From assembly GCA_014529385.2 (NCBI GenBank), contig CM043963.1, positions 109,408,912 through 109,472,911 on the forward strand: 64,000 nucleotides of DNA, read 5' to 3'. The position numbers and the translations under genes were made by a program. The DNA comes from Adiantum capillus-veneris (lineage: Eukaryota > Streptophyta > Polypodiopsida > Polypodiales > Pteridaceae). The stretch's first letter is position 1, and every line of letters begins with the position of its first letter. Under the pieces are notes generated by a model, which made no database searches, had not been told where the DNA came from, and saw only the letters and a program-made list of their open reading frames with translations. This document shows positions 56,079-64,000 of the stretch, one piece after another.

Positions 56079-56349
56079 GGGCACCCTATCACCTTTGATG
56101 CACACCGTATCACTTTATTTGAGTCATGGATGGATGGTCCTATAGGTGCGTAGGTGATCGCCGATGAAAGGTGCACCACTTATCTCATTTTTACATTATT
56201 TTTGCTATGATCGACCATTATGGGCGTCCATGTGTGAATGGGTCAGATTCAAATAAAAGGTCCATTTTGACCTAAATCCTCATTCTTGAGGTGCATGCTA
56301 AAGAAGTGCTCTTGCTCTACCTCTACCTTCTTCTCCATCGTGTGCTCAT

Positions 56350-56444
<95 letters not shown>

Positions 56445-57230
56445 TGATCGAGCATTGTGGCAGCATCGGAATCGGCGAGGTAATTGAGCATCGTGACAAC
56501 GGCTCCCTCTTCTTTGCGGCACGGAATCCTTCACGATAGCAAGCATCAAGTGGTGAGTGACACATTATTTCCCCCTCCTTTGAGCTTACTAGAATAGTTT
56601 GGTTGTGTGCTTGTAGCCACTCATGGCTAGCACACAGTGTTTGGCAAGTCCCCAAACCTCTGACACGTGCGGTAAAAGCGCATATTTTTGGCATCGTTGT
56701 CAGGGAATGCCCTACACTAAGCTCGAGGAGCACTCAATGCTGCCATTCACTTTTGTCCTTTTGGGTTTTTTTTGAGTTTGGATTAGATCTGTTAGTGTTG
56801 CAATGCACACATTTTAGCAGGTTTTGTTAGATCTGTTTAAGCTTTGTAATGTGAAAGTTTTAGCATGTGTGTTACTGTTAGTAGCTATGTAATGTGCAGG
56901 GTTTTTGCAGTGGGCAGGGAGCAGTGAGCAGGTTGTTAGTTCTGTTAGTGTTGTAGTGTGTAGTGTGCAGTGTTAATTAATAATAATTAGCTATAGGTAG
57001 TTTTGAGAGAGCTACAAGGTGTAGTTGTGCACTTGTTAGGCAGGCTCTATGCATGTGACCTCGACGCCCACGTAGCACAACCTTATCCATTCCACCAAAA
57101 AGTTCTTTTTCAAATAATAATAGTAAATTTTAAAAAAATGAAAAATAATCAAAAAAACGCACGAAAAAACTTTGCTTAGATTAAAAGGAAGGGATCGAGA
57201 TCATTCCCCAAGCCCAAGCCCAAGCCCAGG
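56079..57230 (+). repeat. LTR copy C
   Basis: Matches copy A for almost its whole length: ACGGGCACCCTATCACC near 56087, AAATAAAAGG at 56251, GTGAGTGACACATTA at 56551, GGAATGCCCTACACTAAGC at 56703 and a terminal GGAAGGGATCGAG followed by (AAGCCC)n at 57187-57230. The microsatellite in this copy is (TG)n (56353-56442). No PBS follows the right end. Confidence 0.7.
56353..56442. repeat. (TG)n microsatellite in LTR copy C
   Basis: About 45 perfect TG units, one of the longest in the window, at the place where sister LTRs have (GA)n. Confidence 0.97.
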
Positions 57231-57499
57231 CCTCAGTCCTTAGTCTTATGATATAGTATAAACACTACTATACATATATAGACTACCCCTTCAAGAGCAG
57301 TGGAGAGCATGTGGGACAAGTCCTCCACCTTTCCCTTTACACTTACACCCTTGGACTTAATAATTTTAGTCTTCTTCCTAACTAGAAAAAGATTGTTTCT
57401 AGGATTTTGAGGGCTTTAAGTAACCGAATAGGGGGCGGTAAAGCACGGCACTTCCCTCTTACCAACACACTCATTTTAAGCTATCTCACTCTATATTAT

Positions 57500-58354
57500 G
57501 TATCATAATTACTAATATCTAGTTCTCCTAAATGATTTTCTCATGTTAAACTGATCATTTAATATGGGGAAATACCAGGGGAGAAAAAACTAGAATATTG
57601 GTTAGGCTGGTAGACCGGTCACAATAGGGATCCAAAGGAGTAAAAAGAGGGATCCAAAGGGGGGCCATCTGCAAAAGCATCAATGGGCTTCAAAGACCCT
57701 GAGGTTCAGTCCATTAAGACTTCCAAAATGCTAAGGTTCCAACATTAAATCAAATCTTCAATGGTCAAACCTTAGGGAGAATTGGATGCTTGTGGGAAGA
57801 CTCAAAAGTCTTCCCACATCCCTATCCACGAAGGGGACGAGCCCTTTTGTAGGGAATGAGAGAGAAACTCACACACACTCATCCAAGCTCCCTCTACACA
57901 AAGGGCATAGAGGACACATGTCAGCTTCCTACCCCAGTTGCCCCCAAGGTGCACTCAAATCCTATTGGGCCATAGAGGTGGACCAATGAGAATTAGGCTA
58001 GAGTAAATTTATTTTAACTCATTTAAAACACTTGATAAGAGAACCAATAGAAATTAAGCTCTCTAGAAGACTATTGGACAATCTCCCAAGGGTTCTAATG
58101 AGCATTCAGCAGCCCAATGGCTTGCCTGATTCCTATTGGCCAAAAGATTAAGAGGTCCAATGAGAGTTTAATTGAATTATTTAAATACCTAAATCTCTCA
58201 CAAAAGGGAAAGGGGGACACATGTCACAAGGCTATCACTTATGCTTCTTAATTGTCATTGGCTAAGCTTTACAGGGGCCAATAGGATGCCAGCATGAGCA
58301 AATAGCAAGAGGGGTCGACCAAGAGAGAGGGGGGTTGATTTTTGCAAGGCATTA

Positions 58355-58388
<34 letters not shown>

Positions 58389-59087
58389 AATCTCATGTGT
58401 GAAGTAAAGAAGACTATCTCCTTCTCAAGCTTTAATGGAAAGATCATCATCTACTCCAAGCTTGTGAGAAGGGAGGCCTACACCAACAATTCTTGGCTTT
58501 GTGATGCAAATCGAACCAAGCGCCAATCTCCAATGCATGCTCATCTCCTCTACCATGCTAATTACTAAGCTATGCTAAGCTATTAAGAGTGATTATGTAA
58601 GAGACATACTTATTTGTCATAAGAATACTCCTTCTTCCTCTCGATCTACTCTCATACCCCGCTAGCTCTCACCATCTTCGCAGGTGTGTGAGGTCTTGGG
58701 TTTGAGACCATGAGGAATTGATGTTGTGTTTCCAAGTGTAAGCTTGGTGCTTGAAGCTTCCATTTTCATTGCACCAGCAAGTTATTGAAGGAACACAAAG
58801 TATTGTATTGTAAAATGCCTCCCTTGACTGTGGAAACCTATAATACAAAGCCTTTTGTAGGGGGGACCGGCTCCATGTAAATCCGGTCCTCAATTGTTGT
58901 CAATAGCTTAATTTCTCTCTCTTTTTGAAGTGTTGTTCATGCCTATCTAGCTAGGTGTTATGCTTTTATTGCTCTCTCCATCCAAGCACTCTTGCTATGC
59001 TCATTAGGAATCTATTCTTAATGAAATGCCCACTATGTCTATGTTATTTTTTGCTATACACAAATTACTAGATCATTAAATGTTACA
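57500..59087 (+). repeat. 5' LTR of gypsy element 2
   Basis: Ends ATGTTACA at 59087, followed after one base by an intact PBS. It shares blocks with LTRs at 10324-11830, 11885-13033 and 36690-37832. The left end is not certain; similarity to the left-arm copy is visible from about 57500 (CTAATATCTAG, ATTTAATATGGGG). It contains an (AC)n run at 58357-58382. Confidence 0.7.
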
Positions 59088-59088
59088 T

Positions 59089-59100
59089 TGGTATCAGAGC
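59089..59100 (+). promoter_or_regulatory. Primer-binding site of element 2 (tRNA-Met)
   Basis: TGGTATCAGAGC, the classic plant LTR-retrotransposon site complementary to the 3' end of initiator tRNA-Met, one base after the LTR end. Confidence 0.92.
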
Positions 59101-59503
59101 ACAAGGTTTCTCTTTTCTTGCTTAAGAAGAGAGGTCCTCAAGCTAACTATAAATGGTTGGTATTATTAATTGCAATTGAGTAAGTAGAATAGGGATTTTT
59201 CAACCTTGCAGTGTGCCTGCTTCATGCAGATAACGAGGCGTCACCATCGAGAGCTATGGTCTTAACAGTGGAGTCCTACGGGGCTTGCCTATGGCTTAAC
59301 CACTATTGAGATATTAGAATCTTGACAGGAGCCGGTACTATTTTGGTGGTCAAAGACCCTCTCTTTTATTTCTTGCAATTAATGATATTTGAGCCATGGG
59401 TACAGGAGCTTGAGTGCTTTTTTAAAGGGGTTAAGAGGAGTAGCAATCCTAGGGCTTGAAGTGCCAAAGTACACTTAAAAATTTACACCTAAAAGTTGTT
59501 ACA

Positions 59504-61140
59504 ATGGCTAACAATAGTAAAGAGAGTGAAATTAATGTTGACTGCCTTGATTTCGCTAATGAACAGGCTACTTATGATGTCCATATGCTTGTTAATTACC
59601 TTGTTACTAGGCTTCAACAAGCCATGGGCAATCCATCCCTCCAAAGTGAAGTGCAACGGCAGCTACGTGCTCATGGGATTCTCCAAACTCCCCACCAAGA
59701 AGAGAGATTACCTAGGAAGCCTCCTTGTGAGACTTCCAGAACAGGCCTCTTTCCGATAAGGAAAGAAAAAGAGGATCCGTACGAAGGGCTCAAAAATCTA
59801 CTACTTGACAATGCATATCCTTCCCAAAGGAGAAATCAAGTTTCAATGGTAGAGCCCCCACCAAAAGAATGAGAAAGAAGTGAGTCTCCTGCCACCTCGG
59901 TGGAGATGGCTCCACGAAGACGGCGGGCAAAACGCTCTCCAACACCCCCTAAACGGAGAAGACCATTGCACACTTCTCTACACCATAATTCTAAGAGGGA
60001 TGAGAGAAAACAAGAGAATAAAAAGGCGAGAAAGAGATCACCGTCTTCTTCATCCTCTTTCTCTTATGAATAAAGTGATGGTGCAGACAAGGAGCAACAA
60101 GGGAAGAAAAAGGCGAGAAATAGGTCAACCTCTTCTCCATCCTCCTCAAATTCTTCCTCTTCTGAAGAAAGTGATGGTGCAGCTTTCGAACCACCAAAAA
60201 TAAGAGGCCATAGGAAATCCTATGCCGCATGGAAGAGTCCATCCAAGCTCAAAAAGTTCAAAGAGGGAGAAAAGAACATCTCTTTCCTTACCTACAATGG
60301 CACCTTTGGTGCTACGGACAAAGTTTTGGCCTTCATCCAACAATTCAATGATATGGCGTTTGGAGATGAGGGCTTCACAAAGTCCTCTAAGCTACGCCAT
60401 GTAGCTATGCATTTTCAAAAGTCCGTCAGGAAATAGTGGTCTAGCCTATGGGAAAACGGTGAAGCTCCACGAACATGGAAAGATTTAAGAGCTTGCATCA
60501 TGAAGCAGTTATTGGCTACCGATGCCAAAGACAAATTACTCACCGAATGGCGAATCTTAAAGCTCTCTCCCTACGAATCTATTCACAAATATGTAGACAA
60601 GTTTTTGGATTTACATCTCAAAGCCATTGTCTTCAAAAAGATGGATTTTGGAGAGCAAAAACAACAATTTTGTGCGGGTTTAACTGAAGATATGGCGGAG
60701 TATGTCAACTCCCAAAGGCCACACACCATATCTGCGGTCATACACCATATCATGGTGGCTTCATAAATCAATTTCCAACAAGGGGCTAAGAGAAATCTTA
60801 AGCCCACGGAGAACAAGGACCGTAATGATATCGAGCCCAAGGGGAAGGACAATGTCCAAAAGTCTCCTTAAGGTAACGCCAACAACAACAGAGCTACGAA
60901 GAAGGGAGTTTATAAAGGCAAAAATAAACTCTCTCCTGAAGAGCTTGACTGTTATCATAAAGATAACCACTAATTCAAGTGCGGGGAGCAAGGGCATGCC
61001 TGTCATGCTTGCCCCCACAAGAATACATGAAATGAGCCTCCTAGAGCTACCTTGGTCGAAATCCAAGAAGAGGATACTCACCACAAAGGATCTCCTCTAT
61101 GCCATGCTTGGGGAAAGGTAAAAGAACATGATGCTTTTAT
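59504..61140 (+). pseudogene. Element 2 gag
   Basis: Sister of the element 1 gag. It starts MANNSKESEINVDCLDFANE, followed by LVTRLQQAMGNPSLQ, as in element 1. A basic Arg/Ser-rich region spans about 59905-60230 (for example KRRRP, KKARKRSPSSSSS), with one stop near 60070. The capsid follows (FLTYNGTFGATDKVLAFIQQ, MKQLLATDAKDKLLTEW, YVDKFLDLHLKAIVF). A decayed zinc knuckle reads FKCGEQGHACHAC, its first Cys being lost near 60970. The protease is almost absent: sequence jumps from HDAFIL to the strand before MYIDAKELGN, a deletion of about 230 bp relative to element 1. Stops and frameshifts at 59870, 60435, 60765 and 60972 make it non-functional. Confidence 0.85.
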
Positions 61141-61299
61141 TCTCTAAACTCCCTGAAAGGCAAATCTAGTTTAGGTTCAGGGAAAAAGATATGTACATAG
61201 ATGCTAAGGAGTTGGGTAACACCATACCCATTGTACATACACAAGCTTTCAATAAGTCAATAAAGAGCTCTATTTCCGTGTACATGATTTTTGTTAAAG

Positions 61300-62430
61300 A
61301 TTCTTAAAATGAACCTAATGCTTTAGCAAAAGAAAATATAAACAGTCACAAGGAATTAGAGTTATCCAATTTTCTCAAGGGATTTGAAGATGTTTTTATT
61401 GACGATGTCCCTTGTGAACTACCTCCTAAACGAGGCAATGATGACCATGCAATTGAACTTCTTCTAGAAGTTCACCGCCTAATAAACCTCCTTATAGACT
61501 TTCCCAAGCTCAACAAGAGGAGATTATGCGGCAATTGCATGAGTTAAATGACAAGGGCATGGTTAGGCCTAGCTCATCTCCATTTTGTTCACCCCTGTTA
61601 TTAGTGCAAAAGAAAGACGGCACATATCGTATGTGTGTGGACTATAGAGATCTAAATAGGATCACTTCCACGGGTAGAAGACCTATTTGATAAGCTACAA
61701 GGGTTGACCTACTTCAGTAGGATTGACCTAAAAAGTGGCTACAATCAAATAAGGATAGTTGATCAAGACATTGTAAAGACGGCATTTTGCACTACGTTTG
61801 GTCTTTACGAATACATTGTCATGCCTTTTGGCTTGACCAATGCACCAGTCACATTTAACCGTTTGATGGAGAAGCTATTTATGCCTCATCGAACCTTTAC
61901 TATAGTGTTCTTTGATGATATAATCATCTACTCTAATTCACTAGACGAACACAAGCAACATCTCCAGGTAATATTTCAAGTCTTATGAGAGAATAAACTT
62001 TATATTAATCGAAAGAAAAGTGAGTTTTTCTTACAAGAGATTCAGTATTTAGGTCACATTATCTCTCAAGATGGCATCCAAATGGGTCCATCAAAGCTAG
62101 AGGTAATAAAAGGATGGCCTAATCCAAGAAATCTACATGAACTAAGAAGCTTTATAGGTATGTGTGCATACTATAGACGCTTCATAGAAAAGTTCTCACA
62201 AATTGCGGGACCATTACATGACCTAACAAAGAAAAACGTTAGGTATACATGGTCTGCCAAGGAGAACAATGCTTTCGAAAAGCTTAAAGAAAATCTTATC
62301 TCTCAACCTGTGCTTACTCTGCCGGATCTCTCAAAGCCATTTGAGGTCCAATGTGACGCTTATGGTGATTGCCTTGGAGCTGTTTTTCTCCAAGAAGGGC
62401 ATGCCATAGCCTATGAAAGTTGAAGGCTCG
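61300..62430 (+). pseudogene. Element 2 reverse transcriptase
   Basis: Gypsy RT with most motifs present. The linker FEDVFIDDVPCELPPKRGND precedes EEIMRQLHELNDKGMVRPSS and [21 protein letters not shown] short gap near 61665 removes a few codons (before GRRPI). Motif A is YFSRIDLKSGYNQIRI (catalytic Asp in RIDL), then FGLTNAPVTFNRLM and the catalytic box FFDDIIIYSNS (about 61909-61940). The thumb continues through RSFIGMCAYYRRFIEK and DLSKPFEVQCDAYGDC into RNase H. There is a stop at 61988 (LL-stop) after QVIFQV. This is the best-preserved RT in the window. Confidence 0.93.
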
Positions 62431-62760
62431 ACCTTGTTGAGCAAGCTCTAGGCATATATGAAAAGGAAATCCTTGCAGTTCTACATGCCTTAGACTCGTG
62501 GAAGCACTATTTATTGACTCCTTTCATTCTGCGGATGGATCACCAAAGCCTTAAGTACTTCATGACACAAACCAAGCTCTTTAACAAACAAATGAAGTGG
62601 GCAAACTTCCTTTCACAATTTCATTTTCATATTGCTCACATTGTTGGCAAGCATAATCAAGTAGCCGATGCACTTTCAAGATGGCCGAGAGTGAATGCGG
62701 TTTCCATAGCAACTCACTATAATAGATGAGTACACTATTGATCTCGATTTTAGAGATGTG
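62431..62760 (+). pseudogene. Element 2 RNase H
   Basis: Follows RT after one stop (62423). It holds EKEILAVLHALDSWKHYL, FILRMDHQSLKYFMTQ and FHIAHIVGKHNQVADALSRW, the conserved end of gypsy RNase H. The catalytic Asp equivalents appear in FEVQCDA and DHQSL. Length is normal. Confidence 0.88.
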
Positions 62761-62769
62761 ATTTCAGAC

Positions 62770-63969
62770 GAAGAAAGAGGAACCATTTACCTTACAAGAT
62801 GGTTATCTTCTCTATGGCAATAGACTATGCATTACTAACTCACTACGTAAGAAAGTAATGTATGAATCTCATGCTCCTCCTTGTGCGGGGCATAGAGGGA
62901 TTTAGTCTACCCTAAAAGGGATAGAAACATATTTCTATTAGCCTCCCATGACAGCAAACATAAAAGAGTATGTTTCTAAATGTGTGGTATGCCAAAAGAC
63001 AAAGTTTGATATAGGGAAGCAATCTGGATTGCTTCAACCTTTGCCAATCCCTAATTCACCATGGGAGAGAATATCCATGGATTTTATCTTTGGATTTCCT
63101 AAGTCTATCCATGCAAATACGGGAATATGGACGATAGTAGATAGGCTCAGCAAACAAGCTCATTTTATACCTGTCAAAACGACTATTAAAGCCCATCAAA
63201 TGGCAACCCTCTTCATATCACAAATCTTCAAGTACCATGGCGTGCCAATGTCCATAGTGACTAGTAATTTTTGGAAGGGTCTCTTTGAGAATTCAGGGAC
63301 AAGGCTAAAGTTCTCTTCGGCCTATCACCCGCAAATGGATGGCTAAAGTGAAATAGCTAACGTAACAATTCTTGATCTACTAAAATCCTATGTAATTGAA
63401 GTAGCTCAAAGGCCTTAATGGGAGAAGTACTTACCCTTAGTGGAGTATGCCTACAATAATATTGTACATACCTCCAAGGAAAAAGCACCTTTTGAGGTAA
63501 TTCAAGGAAGATCCAAAAGTCCCCTGCTACTTAAGGTACATGGGAAGATTTTCGCTCTGCAGACGAGTATAGCCGAGACCTACAAGAATATTTTCAAAAG
63601 ATTAAGGATGTTATCTCTATCTCACAGCAAAGGCAAAAGGCTATTGCTTATAAGCATAGAAGAGCTCAAGCCTTTAAACAAAATGATTGGGTCTTGCTTA
63701 AGTTTCCCAAGGCTCGACTAAGGCACACAACGGGCAAGAAGCCTACGGGACACAAAAAGTACTATGCTAAACTAGCAAAAAGGTACTATGGTCCCTTTCA
63801 GATCCTTAGGCCGATCAATGAGATGACCTATCAACTCAAGTTTCCCAGTCATTGGCGTATACACAATGCTTTCCATGTGACCCTACTAAAGCCTTACAAA
63901 GGAGAGCCACTTCAAGAACCAACTATTGAAGACACACCGAAGATCGAGGACCAAGAAGAGGTGTCGTAA
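62770..63969 (+). pseudogene. Element 2 integrase
   Basis: Gypsy integrase. The HHCC module is readable across 62870-63000 (a His-rich GHRG, then CVVCQKTK). The core has RISMDFIFGFPKS (first Asp), then SIVTSNFWKGLFENSG. Relatives have a SDRDP-like segment before FWK, so several codons including the second catalytic Asp are deleted near 63265. SAYHPQMDG, a stop, then SEIAN marks the catalytic Glu. The C-terminal region (63694-63969) has [30 protein letters not shown] and [13 protein letters not shown], the small beta domain and tail typical of chromovirus-like gypsy elements. Coding ends at 63969. Confidence 0.9.
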
Positions 63970-64000
63970 TCCAAGTCCATTCTCCAACATGAAGACAAGG

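Noticed and set aside
59089-59100. Match to initiator tRNA-Met as a tRNA gene
   Set aside because: Only the 12-base complement of the tRNA 3' end is present, directly after an LTR; it is a primer-binding site.
63694-63969. Integrase tail as a chromodomain
   Set aside because: Only the beta domain and the HVTLLKPY tail are readable; no aromatic-cage chromodomain residues follow before the stop.
1-64000. Naming the species
   Set aside because: Retroelement content suggests a land plant with a large genome, but no host gene or organelle sequence allows a safe assignment.

Overview
This window reads as nuclear DNA from a large, transposon-packed land-plant genome. Almost all recognisable coding sequence belongs to Ty3/gypsy and Ty1/copia LTR retrotransposons of plant type, with primer-binding sites complementary to initiator tRNA-Met. 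AT-rich filler separates them, with many long (GA)n, (CT)n, (TG)n and poly(C) tracts. No rRNA or tRNA gene, bacterial operon or CRISPR array is visible. The species cannot be named from sequence alone. A seed-free vascular plant or gymnosperm fits the repeat style, but that is a guess. No host gene is recognised with confidence; the nearest candidate is a broken multi-exon reading frame of unknown family at 4686-6170 (minus).

Layout, left to right. 1-9.6 kb holds a gag remnant (3.15-3.77 kb), the unknown minus-strand pseudogene, an array of about 110-bp hairpins with a 557-bp higher-order period (6.2-7.4 kb), an LTR of one retroelement family (copy A, minus) and a gypsy integrase remnant. 10.3-15.65 kb holds two head-to-head LTRs followed by a plus-strand gypsy copy (element 1), cut off in its RT. 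15.66 to about 21.2 kb is a minus-strand non-autonomous LTR element (LARD-1). It has one long non-gag/pol reading frame and a leader carrying 24-bp palindromes. About 22.8-36.6 kb is a minus-strand gypsy element (element 3): leader with the same palindromes, gag with two zinc knuckles, protease, RT, RNase H, integrase, then an unexpected second retropepsin-like domain. Its integrase is split by a 2.57-kb insertion that carries a repeated CGCG-containing motif.

From 36.7 to 49.0 kb, a relative of element 3 (element 4, minus) is interrupted. A plus-strand LTR lies at its 3' side, and a nested 6.7-kb non-autonomous LTR element (LARD-2, 38.6-45.3 kb) encodes gag and a 417-residue acidic protein but no pol. 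The 5' LTR of LARD-2 alone contains a stray RT/RNase H fragment. 49-55.2 kb is fragmentary: a gag remnant, long microsatellites, a possible copia remnant, polypurine tracts with LTR starts, and a candidate MITE. 55.2-57.2 kb has two more copies of the copy-A LTR family around a copia RT fragment. 57.5-64 kb is a plus-strand gypsy element (element 2, sister of element 1) with LTR, PBS, gag, RT, RNase H and integrase. It has lost its protease body and an integrase catalytic Asp, and runs off near the window end.

How the parts may work together (inference): element 3 is a plausible source of enzymes for LARD-1, because their leaders share the same palindromic signal. Every pol copy here is broken, so none looks autonomous now. 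The strongest candidates for new biology are the shared leader palindromes, the retropepsin placed after integrase, the doubled or tripled HHCC zinc modules before integrase, and the long coiled-coil reading frame of LARD-1.
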